In this document: positions 1-5,669 of the stretch, one piece after another
How positions within the stretch are numbered: the stretch's first letter is position 1
Layout: each line of letters starts with the position of its first letter
Assembly: GCA_024404125.1 (NCBI GenBank)
Contig: JAKSQL010000038.1
Location: forward strand, 1 to 8,194
Length of the DNA: 8,194 nt
Source of the DNA: Clostridia bacterium
Lineage (GTDB): Bacteria > Bacillota > Clostridia > Oscillospirales > Acutalibacteraceae
Reading direction: 5' to 3'
Made by a program: the position numbers and the translations under genes
Notes under the pieces: model-generated
The model's database searches: none
What the model was told of the DNA's origin: nothing
The model's input: only the letters and a program-made list of their open reading frames with translations

Positions 1-270
1 GATGTTTTTGAAAAAGAAGCCGAGTCGATGCTTGAAAACACAAGCTATCTTCAGGAGAAACTCGATGAGATCGGTTATCCCGCATGGCATATGCCTTATA
101 GCAATACTGTATTTTTCAAGCGTCCGCCGGAGTGGATACGGCAGAAATACAGTCTTGCAAACGGTTATATTACGAAATACGGCGGTGAACTTTCCCATAT
201 CGTTGTGATGCAACATGTGAAAAAGAATATTATTGATGAGTTTATCTCTGATTTGTTAAAGCAAGAATAA
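1..270 (+). CDS. hdc: Histidine decarboxylase-like PLP-dependent decarboxylase, C-terminal fragment
   Basis: The reading frame is open from base 1 and ends at TAA 268-270, so the 5' part of the gene, including the PLP-binding lysine, lies outside the window. The 89 visible residues contain an alpha/beta segment with PAWHMPYSNTVFFKRPP, then a LSHIVVMQHV stretch and a final helix IIDEFISDLL. This order (a 'W.xP.SNTV.F.RP' strand followed by an 'AHIVVMPH'-type strand) is what I recall from the C-terminal domain of group II PLP decarboxylases, and specifically of histidine decarboxylase, which makes histamine and CO2 from histidine. The ATG at 28 is an internal methionine, not a start. Only the C-terminus is seen, so another amino-acid decarboxylase of the same fold (for example aromatic or glutamate) cannot be excluded. 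A strong terminator follows 26 bases downstream, so this is the last gene of its transcript. Confidence 0.72.
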   Translation, partial: DVFEKEAESMLENTSYLQEKLDEIGYPAWHMPYSNTVFFKRPPEWIRQKYSLANGYITKYGGELSHIVVMQHVKKNIIDEFISDLLKQE

Positions 271-295
271 TTGTGCTATCCGGTAGCATAATCAT

Positions 296-337
296 AAAAT
301 CCTCCTTGCCCTGCCCTAAGCGAGGGGGATTTTTTTT
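296..337 (+). terminator. Rho-independent terminator after the decarboxylase
   Basis: A 14-base-pair stem pairs 296-309 with 320-333 (two G-U pairs) around a 10-base loop, CCTGCCCTAA. The right arm runs directly into a run of eight T (330-337). The strong GC core and clean U-tract make this a confident intrinsic terminator for the gene ending at 270. Confidence 0.92.
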
Positions 338-410
338 ACTTTTTACTTATTATCTATCCGTCAAATTAGTTTGAAATTTTTTGAAAGTAATAAATAATAG
401 GAAATAATTT

Positions 411-449
411 CGGCAAATCAATTTTTGATTTGCCGCCTTTTCTTTTTTT
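411..449 (+). terminator. Second hairpin terminator upstream of the flavodoxin promoter
   Basis: A perfect 10-base-pair inverted repeat (CGGCAAATCA at 411-420 with its complement at 426-435) can extend by one A-T pair to leave a three-base loop. It is followed by a T-rich run (438-449). It has the form of an intrinsic terminator on the plus strand only, because the minus-strand exit is not U-rich. It lies about 75 bases after the first terminator with no gene between, so it either backs up the first or ends a short unannotated transcript. Its T-run overlaps the expected -35 position of the next promoter. Confidence 0.8.
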
Positions 450-466
450 AGAATTTGTGTTATAAT
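438..466 (+). promoter_or_regulatory. Extended -10 sigma-A promoter for the flavodoxin operon
   Basis: A consensus -10 TATAAT is at 461-466, preceded by TGT at 458-460, giving an extended -10 (TGN-TATAAT). Seventeen bases upstream the sequence is only TTTTCT (438-443), so the -35 is poor and the extended -10 would compensate. Transcription would start near 473, leaving a leader of about 25 bases before the TTG start at 499. Confidence 0.72.
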
Positions 467-498
467 ATAAATATCTTAAACAAAGCGAGAGATTTGAC

Positions 499-981
499 TT
501 GAAAACTTTATGTGTTTACTCTACAAGAAGCGGTCTTACCGAAAAGGCAGTGCAAAGGATTGCCGAAAAATGCGGTTGCGAAACTATGCTTATTACCGAC
601 GGTAAGGATTACAGCGGTATATTCGGCTATTTTAAAGCGGCGGTGAGAGGGTTAAGTAAGAAACTGCCTGTGCTTAAACCGTACAAAAGCAGTCTGCCTA
701 TTGAGCAGTATGAGAAAATAATTATCGCGGCACCGGTTTGGTGTGAGGATATTTGTCCCTTTGCAAAAACCTTTTTAAAAGAAAATAAAGATAAACTAAA
801 GGGCGAAGTATACTTTGTTATCACACATATGTCTGATTTGACCTACGAAGAAAAAATTATTAAACTTAAAAATCAAATTGCAAAGTCCGATTTTCCGCAT
901 CTTTCTGTAAAAACTCATAATAACGATTATACAGATGAACTTGACCTTTTTGTAAACAAAAATCTTTTATCGGAGAAATGA
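499..981 (+). CDS. Short flavodoxin-domain protein
   Basis: This 160-residue protein has a flavodoxin fold, expected to bind FMN and carry electrons in the cytoplasm. The first beta strand runs into the phosphate-binding loop YSTRSGLT (residues 7-14). Residues 75-93 hold the second FMN-contact strand and loop, AAPVWCEDICPFAKTFL, typical of the family, and a third strand (EVYFVITH, 103-110) follows. The size fits a single-domain short-chain flavodoxin, with no fused reductase or ferredoxin domain. The start is TTG at 499: it sets the beta strand immediately after the N-terminus, a GA-rich site (GCGAGAG, about 485-491) lies upstream, and no ATG or GTG is available in frame. It ends one base before the next gene's ATG, so the two are almost certainly co-transcribed and translationally coupled. 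It might be a partner of an unlinked redox enzyme; the sequence does not say which. It lacks features that would make it a confident HemG-type oxidase. Confidence 0.85.
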   Translation: MKTLCVYSTRSGLTEKAVQRIAEKCGCETMLITDGKDYSGIFGYFKAAVRGLSKKLPVLKPYKSSLPIEQYEKIIIAAPVWCEDICPFAKTFLKENKDKLKGEVYFVITHMSDLTYEEKIIKLKNQIAKSDFPHLSVKTHNNDYTDELDLFVNKNLLSEK

Positions 982-982
982 T

Positions 983-2404
983 ATGACTGAAAGTAAAGTA
1001 ACACTTGAAAACTACGAACAAAAACGAAAAGAACTCGTAGAAGCAAATTCAAATATGCTTGGTGTTGTACTGCGCGAAAAAGAGGAAAAGCTTAACGGTT
1101 ATCTCTCTATGCTTAAAGCAGAGTATAAAAGCACGATAAATAATAAAGACGCATATACCGTGCCTACACTTACCGATAAAAGTATAAAGGAAAGAAAACT
1201 TTATAAGTTTTGCTCTATGCTTCCCAAAGGTGCGGACCTGCATGTTCACGATATGGCGCTTTTGCCGTTTTGCGAACTCGTAAAACTGCTTAAAACACAA
1301 AAACAGTTTTGTATAAACCGTGACCGTAAATCGTACGACCTTATAACCGTACCCGAACAAAGTGAAATGCCAAATGGGTATATGCGGTTTTACGATGCTG
1401 TGGAGAGCGGTTACTGTACCGAAGAAGAATTGCTTCATAATTGGACTGTAGTTGGCGCTTTAGACAAAGACGTAAATATATGGGATTATTTTGAGGATTT
1501 GTTTAACCGTCATGCCGCGCTTTCAAGCAACCCCGACTTTGCGGCGGTATATTATGATTACACTTTCAGATACTACTGTGAGCATAACATTATGCACGTA
1601 GAGATACATATTATGCTTACCGACAGTATTGACGAAAGTGCCGATTATCTTAAAATTGTACGGCAGGCATACTATAATGTCAAAAAAGACTATCCGTATT
1701 TTACGGTACGTATAATAGGCGCAGGTGTAAAGGCAGATAACGAAAATATAGAACTTACCAAAAAATGCTTTTTGAATACTACATACGTAAAGGAAATTGT
1801 AAAGGACGAAAGTGACCCCGATAACGTATCTGATTTCGTTATAGGTTTTGACCTTGTAAATGAGGAAGATACCGCTTTGCCGCTTAAAAAATTTGCACCG
1901 ATGTTACTTAAAGCAAAGAAGCAGTATCCCGATATGAAACTTTACATTCACGGCGGAGAAAGTATAGATGCGGGCAACGATAATCTTATAGACGCGTACC
2001 TGCTCGGTGTATCAAGGGTAGGTCACGGACTTAATTTGTACCGCTATCCCGACCTGCATTCGCGCTTTGTAAAGTCGGAAATATGCCTTGAGGTTTGTCC
2101 TATTAGCAACAGTGCGCTCGGATATACAAAAGATATACGAAATCACCCTGCCACCGAATATCTTAAATCGGGTATGGCAATAGCACTTTGTTCGGATGAC
2201 CCTACCTATATGGAAAACGAAACCCTTACCGATGATTTCTTTGCCGCCGTTACAAGTTGGGATTTATCTCTTGCCGATATAAAGCAACTCGGTATAAACT
2301 CCATTATGTACAGCGGACTTGAGGAAAGCAGAAAATTTGTTTCACTTAAGGAATATAACCGTATGTGGAATGAATTTGTCGATAAAATGACAAGTAAAAT
2401 GTAA
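983..2404 (+). CDS. ADA2/ADGF-type adenosine deaminase (metal-dependent amidohydrolase)
   Basis: The 473-residue protein should hydrolyse adenosine or a related aminopurine nucleoside to the deaminated product and ammonia, using one zinc. All expected catalytic positions are present: HxH at H87/H89 in PKGADLHVHD, HGGE at H323-E326 (proton-shuttling glutamate), VGHG with H348, and SDDP with D405/D406. Several other marks fit the ADA2/ADGF (CECR1) branch better than classic bacterial Add (about 340 residues): the LPKG before HxH, GFDLVNEEDT (288-297), CPISNSALG followed by DIRNHP (384-389), an N-terminal helical extension of about 80 residues, and an inserted region (about 100-150) between the first metal motif and the helix LLHNW. 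No signal peptide is visible, so unlike animal ADA2 it is probably cytoplasmic. ATG 983 is preceded by GGAG at 972-975 inside the flavodoxin gene, one base after its stop. A terminator follows. The substrate is inferred from family only. Confidence 0.85.
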   Translation: MTESKVTLENYEQKRKELVEANSNMLGVVLREKEEKLNGYLSMLKAEYKSTINNKDAYTVPTLTDKSIKERKLYKFCSMLPKGADLHVHDMALLPFCELVKLLKTQKQFCINRDRKSYDLITVPEQSEMPNGYMRFYDAVESGYCTEEELLHNWTVVGALDKDVNIWDYFEDLFNRHAALSSNPDFAAVYYDYTFRYYCEHNIMHVEIHIMLTDSIDESADYLKIVRQAYYNVKKDYPYFTVRIIGAGVKADNENIELTKKCFLNTTYVKEIVKDESDPDNVSDFVIGFDLVNEEDTALPLKKFAPMLLKAKKQYPDMKLYIHGGESIDAGNDNLIDAYLLGVSRVGHGLNLYRYPDLHSRFVKSEICLEVCPISNSALGYTKDIRNHPATEYLKSGMAIALCSDDPTYMENETLTDDFFAAVTSWDLSLADIKQLGINSIMYSGLEESRKFVSLKEYNRMWNEFVDKMTSKM

Positions 2405-2418
2405 AAAACAAAATATTT

Positions 2419-2456
2419 ATACCCGTTCCCGAAAAATCGGGAATGGGTATTTTTTT
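2419..2456. terminator. Two-way terminator between convergent genes
   Basis: A 14-base-pair stem pairs 2419-2432 with 2437-2450 (one G-U) around an AAAA loop. On the plus strand it is followed by a T-run (2450-2456), ending the deaminase operon. Read from the minus strand, the exit side (complement of 2401-2418) is also T-rich, so it can end sleB too. The plus-strand T-run overlaps the sleB stop codon (2455-2457). Confidence 0.9.
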
Positions 2457-3102
2457 AACCGCAAAATCTGTGATTGCCTATAACGGTTATAATGGGGCGA
2501 GCGGTTATCCATTTATTGCCTGATTTAGCGGGGTTATAGTAATAAATCGCACCGCCCGATGGGTCAAGTCCGTTTATGGCATCCCTTGCGGCAAGGTAGG
2601 CGGTATCGTCTATAGTTTCATAGAACTGACCGTCATAAAGGCAGGAAAAAGCGCCGTTTTGGTATACAACTCCCGCGAGCGTATCCGGAAAAGACGGGTG
2701 TTCTATCCTATTTAAAACCACCGCGCCTACCGCAACCTGACCCAAATAACTTTCCCCTCTTGCCTCTGCAGATATAATTCTTGCAAGCAGTACGTAATCG
2801 GAAGATGAGTACCCTTTGTAAGAACTGTCTTGCGAGAGTCCTAATGCTTTAAGGGTGTTTTTGCCTGCAATTCCGTCTGCTTTAAGACCGTTATCTTTTT
2901 GAAAGTTTATAACGGCGTTTTTTGTGGCAGTGCCGAAAATGCCGTCTATACTGCCATTATAATAGCCCTTTGCTTTAAGAATGCTTTGAACACTTTTATC
3001 CTCGCTGCCTGTACTGCCCATCTTTGAAAGTGCCGCGGCAGATAGTGATACAGTAAGCATAATCGCTAAAACAATTACCGTAATTAAATAAAATTTTCTC
3101 AA
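2455..3102 (-). CDS. sleB: SleB-like spore cortex-lytic enzyme
   Basis: This 215-residue exported hydrolase belongs to the SleB family, which cleaves cortex peptidoglycan at muramic-delta-lactam sites during germination. Residues 1-25 form a signal peptide (MRKFY, then a hydrophobic core ending SAAA). Residues about 36-89 are a peptidoglycan-binding domain (ILKAKGYYNGSIDGIFG, then FQKDNGLKADGIAG). Residues 103-215 are the hydrolase domain, with the likely catalytic glutamate E113 in ARIISAEARGE, then GAVVLNRI and the C-terminal NHRFCG. The N-terminal binding domain separates it from CwlJ. The frame can be extended upstream to 3171, but TTG 3102 is preferred because AAAGGAG (3110-3116) sits seven bases before it and the product then begins with a proper signal peptide. 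The length is shorter than I recall for Bacillus SleB. No ypeB follows; the next gene downstream is convergent. Confidence 0.93.
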   Translation of the reverse strand: MRKFYLITVIVLAIMLTVSLSAAALSKMGSTGSEDKSVQSILKAKGYYNGSIDGIFGTATKNAVINFQKDNGLKADGIAGKNTLKALGLSQDSSYKGYSSSDYVLLARIISAEARGESYLGQVAVGAVVLNRIEHPSFPDTLAGVVYQNGAFSCLYDGQFYETIDDTAYLAARDAINGLDPSGGAIYYYNPAKSGNKWITARPIITVIGNHRFCG

Positions 3103-3109
3103 AATAATT

Positions 3110-3116
3110 CTCCTTT
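3110..3116 (-). promoter_or_regulatory. Ribosome binding site fixing the TTG start of sleB
   Basis: Read on the minus strand this is AAAGGAG, with seven bases between GGAG and TTG at 3102-3100. No comparable site precedes the upstream in-frame start at 3171, so the first 23 codons of the longer frame are probably untranslated leader. Confidence 0.85.
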
Positions 3117-3139
3117 TTACTTTAATATTTAATTTTAAA

Positions 3140-3170
3140 CAGTAAATTACATAAAGTCTTTTAATATTCA
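3140..3170 (-). promoter_or_regulatory. Putative sigma-G/sigma-F promoter of sleB
   Basis: On the minus strand TGAATA (3170-3165) matches the -35 of forespore sigma factors. After 18 bases TTTACTG (3146-3140) shares four of seven bases, including the TACT core, with the sigma-G -10 CATACTA. The position is right for sleB: the start codon is about 38 bases farther on. sleB is a known sigma-G gene in Bacillus. The -10 match is partial, so this is a candidate only. Confidence 0.4.
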
Positions 3171-3177
3171 AACCGCC

Positions 3178-3211
3178 TTTGACAAAATATTTACGGTTTA
3201 CATAATATAAT
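3178..3211 (+). promoter_or_regulatory. spoIIE promoter: 21-base spacer with Spo0A-box-like site over the -35
   Basis: A perfect TTGACA is at 3179-3184 and a perfect TATAAT at 3206-3211, separated by 21 bases instead of 17. The Bacillus subtilis spoIIE promoter, activated by phosphorylated Spo0A with sigma-A, is known for the same unusual 21-base spacing. The bases 3178-3187 read in reverse are TTTTGTCAAA, close to the Spo0A box (TGNCGAA; longer form TTTTGTCRAA as I recall it). A weaker -10, CATAAT at 3201-3206, would give a 16-base spacer and is the main competing reading. Confidence 0.65.
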
Positions 3212-3249
3212 GATTTTGAAATATTTTGTTTAAAGGGCAGGTAGTTAAA

Positions 3250-5556
3250 ATGAGGGAACTTATAACAGAAACGCAGGAAATAAAGAGTGTAAAGCGAAGC
3301 GAGTTTTTATATGCTGCAGTAATGCAGATAGCAGTATCCGCCGTCACCTTTATCTGCTCAAGAGCGGTAGTGGACTTTACGTATATGCCTTTCGGTATCG
3401 CCTTTGTGGCAGGGTGTTCAAAATTATATATATATGCCGCCGCCATAGGTGCGTTTGCAGGTTACTTTATACCTGCTGCGGGGAGTATGGGGTTTAGGTA
3501 TATTGCGGCACTTTTGCTTGTTCTTGCAATACGCGTGCTTATTTCAAAAAAAGAAAAATTTTCGCAAAACCCCATAGTGCTTGGCCTTATAGCTCTTTTA
3601 TCCGATACTGTTACTCTTATTTTTACCGTAACGGGAAATTCTATGCAAATTTCCGAAATGTTGGCAGAAAGTATTTTATGCGGTGTAGGTGCTTTCTTTA
3701 TTTGTAAGGCGTTTTTTGCATTCAAAAATATCACGCGCGGGTTGTCCGCCGAGGAACTTGCCTGCTTTTTGGCGGTTATGGGAATAATAGTTATGGGACT
3801 CGGCAAGTTTTCGCTTTTCGGTGTGAGCATAGGAAATACAACAGGGCTTTTGCTTATTCTTATCGCCTCGAAGTACGGCGGAGTTTATGCGGGTGCCGTA
3901 AGCGGCATAACGGTAGCATTCGGCAGTTTGCTTTCGGGAAATTTTGAGGGCGGAATCATATTCTGCTTTTCGGGACTTATGGCAGGGGTGTTTTCGTCTT
4001 ACGGTAAATACGCGCAAAGTCTTTCTCTGGCGGCGTGCTGTGTCTTGGCTGCGGTTGATGGCTCGTATGGTGAAAATTCATACGTTCTTTCAATTCAAAG
4101 CATTATTGCGATAGTTGTATTTCTTATACTGCCGAGAAGTATCGGGATATACCTCGGAAAAATTTTTTCAATGTGCCCGAAAGTTTCTACACCTTACAGT
4201 CTTAAAAAAGCGGTAACGTTGCGGCTTAATCTTGCATCAGATGCTTTGTGTGACGTATCAAAGACCGTAGAACAAGTATCGGACAAGCTTTCCAAAATAA
4301 ACAAACCCGATTTCCAAAAAACCGTAAACTCAATAGAAAGCAAAGCGTGTTACGGTTGTAAACTGAGAATTCACTGTTGGGAAACAAAGAATGCCCAAAC
4401 CGTTGACGCGATACTTAAAATGACCGATGCGGTAAAGTCGGGAGAAAACGAGCCGGAAAACTTTTCGGGAGAAGAATTCTTATCGAGGTGTATACGTCTT
4501 CGCAACATGGGCAGTACGGTGCTTGGCGCTTATAAAGAATACGCGCTTAAAACCGCCGCACAAAACCGTATAGAAGAGGTAAGGAGCGTGGTTTCCGACC
4601 AATTTGCAGGAATATCCGAAATGCTTAAAGATTTATCAAGTGACCTTGAAAACGGCGAAAAATTTGATAATGCTACCGCCATTACTGCCGCTTCGGCGCT
4701 TAAAAATCTTAACATCCACGCGAGCGAATGTTCGGCGGTTATAGATAAATACGGCAGAATGTCACTTGATATAAGGGTACCTAAAAGTGACGGTACGGTG
4801 CTTAATAAAATGCAGATTATGAAATGTCTTTCAGTAGCGTGTGAAAGGGAGTTTGATATACCCGTAATTACCCTTGTCGGAAATGAAAATTATATCGGAA
4901 TAACCGAGCACCCCGTATTTAAAGTAAATTTAGGCATAGGTCAGTTTGCGGCATCGGGCGGAGAGATGTGCGGAGATGCTTACAGTTGCTTTTATGACGG
5001 CAAAGGTCACTTCATACTGATTTTAAGTGACGGTATGGGTACCGGCGGCAGAGCCGCGGTAGACGGCGCTATGGCTTCGGGACTTATGTCCCGCCTGCTC
5101 AAAGCCGGTTTCGGTTATGACTGTTCACTGAGAATTTTAAATTCCTCTATGGTTTTTAAGTCTACCGATGAGTCACTTGCCACGGTAGATATTGCAAGTA
5201 TAGATTTATTTACGGGACAAACAGAGTTTTATAAGGCAGGCGCGGCACCGAGCATAGTAAGGCGGAGCGGTCGCACAGGCAAAGCCGAAAGCACCTCCTT
5301 GCCCATAGGAATTATCAAAGACGTCGCTTTTGATAAAGCGGGCATACGTCTTAAAGACGGCGACATACTGCTTTTAATGTCTGACGGTGCCACCGCTTGC
5401 GGTACCGATTGGATAAGGGAAGAAACCGAACACTTTGAGGGAGAAGATGCGAAAGATTTAGCCGAACACATAGCCGAATGTGCCCGCCGCAGGCGTGACG
5501 ATAATCACGAAGATGACGTAACGGTAATAGCCGCCATACTTGAGCGGTTGCCGTAA
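3250..5556 (+). CDS. spoIIE: Stage II sporulation protein E, membrane PP2C-type serine phosphatase
   Basis: SpoIIE dephosphorylates SpoIIAA at the polar septum, freeing sigma-F in the forespore. The 768-residue protein has three parts. Residues about 19-300 are a string of hydrophobic membrane segments. A central cytoplasmic region (about 300-560) contains a cysteine cluster C367-x2-C370-x5-C376-W and long helices. The C-terminal PP2C domain (about 560-768) has metal-binding aspartates at D576 (CGDAYS), D594 (LSDGMGTG), D712 (MSDGATA) and D755/D756 (HEDDVTV). The spacings of 18 and 136 between the first three match those I recall for Bacillus subtilis D610, D628 and D746. It is slightly shorter than the Bacillus protein (827). 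I prefer ATG 3250 over TTG 3226 because AGG at 3239-3241 lies eight bases upstream of the ATG and nothing suitable precedes the TTG. It diverges from sleB and appears to be transcribed alone. Confidence 0.96.
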   Translation: MRELITETQEIKSVKRSEFLYAAVMQIAVSAVTFICSRAVVDFTYMPFGIAFVAGCSKLYIYAAAIGAFAGYFIPAAGSMGFRYIAALLLVLAIRVLISKKEKFSQNPIVLGLIALLSDTVTLIFTVTGNSMQISEMLAESILCGVGAFFICKAFFAFKNITRGLSAEELACFLAVMGIIVMGLGKFSLFGVSIGNTTGLLLILIASKYGGVYAGAVSGITVAFGSLLSGNFEGGIIFCFSGLMAGVFSSYGKYAQSLSLAACCVLAAVDGSYGENSYVLSIQSIIAIVVFLILPRSIGIYLGKIFSMCPKVSTPYSLKKAVTLRLNLASDALCDVSKTVEQVSDKLSKINKPDFQKTVNSIESKACYGCKLRIHCWETKNAQTVDAILKMTDAVKSGENEPENFSGEEFLSRCIRLRNMGSTVLGAYKEYALKTAAQNRIEEVRSVVSDQFAGISEMLKDLSSDLENGEKFDNATAITAASALKNLNIHASECSAVIDKYGRMSLDIRVPKSDGTVLNKMQIMKCLSVACEREFDIPVITLVGNENYIGITEHPVFKVNLGIGQFAASGGEMCGDAYSCFYDGKGHFILILSDGMGTGGRAAVDGAMASGLMSRLLKAGFGYDCSLRILNSSMVFKSTDESLATVDIASIDLFTGQTEFYKAGAAPSIVRRSGRTGKAESTSLPIGIIKDVAFDKAGIRLKDGDILLLMSDGATACGTDWIREETEHFEGEDAKDLAEHIAECARRRRDDNHEDDVTVIAAILERLP

Positions 5557-5564
5557 TATTTTTA

Positions 5565-5595
5565 AAAAGCAGGTTTTTACTCAAAACCTGCTTTT
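5565..5595 (+). terminator. Hairpin terminator after spoIIE
   Basis: A 13-base-pair perfect stem (5565-5577 with 5583-5595) encloses a five-base loop, TACTC. The 3' arm ends in TTTT followed by AAATTTCTT, so the U-tract is short and termination may be incomplete. Each arm also ends in A/T tracts, so it could work in either direction. Confidence 0.68.
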
Positions 5596-5602
5596 AAATT
5601 TC

Positions 5603-5631
5603 TTGAATTACTGAAGATATTGTGATAGAAT
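5603..5631 (+). promoter_or_regulatory. Sigma-A promoter for the antiporter-queH unit
   Basis: TTGAAT (5603-5608), a 17-base spacer, then TAGAAT (5626-5631) with TGA just before it, giving an extended -10. Each hexamer is close to the sigma-A consensus. It lies just beyond the spoIIE hairpin. Transcription would start near 5638, about 32 bases before the ATG. Confidence 0.75.
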
Positions 5632-5669
5632 GATTATTTAGAATTTATATAGTACAGAAGGCAAAAAAT

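Noticed and set aside
2..208. Plus-strand frame of 68 codons at the window start
   Set aside because: It overlaps the decarboxylase C-terminus in another frame; the decarboxylase frame gives recognisable family motifs and this one does not.
271..498. Riboswitch or structured leader before the flavodoxin operon
   Set aside because: The only strong structures are the two terminator hairpins, both upstream of the promoter at 461-466. The predicted leader is about 25 bases, too short for a riboswitch.
1049..1438. Minus-strand open frame of 129 codons inside the deaminase gene
   Set aside because: It lies wholly opposite conserved ADA2 sequence including the HxH motif. Its translation has no recognisable domain.
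3103..3171. Upstream extension of sleB by 23 codons
   Set aside because: The extension is basic and not conserved-looking, would bury the signal peptide, has no ribosome site, and overlaps the candidate promoter. TTG 3102 has AAAGGAG at ideal spacing.
3226..3249. TTG at 3226 as the spoIIE start
   Set aside because: No ribosome site precedes it and it lies only about 15 bases after the -10 element. ATG 3250 has an AGG site eight bases upstream.
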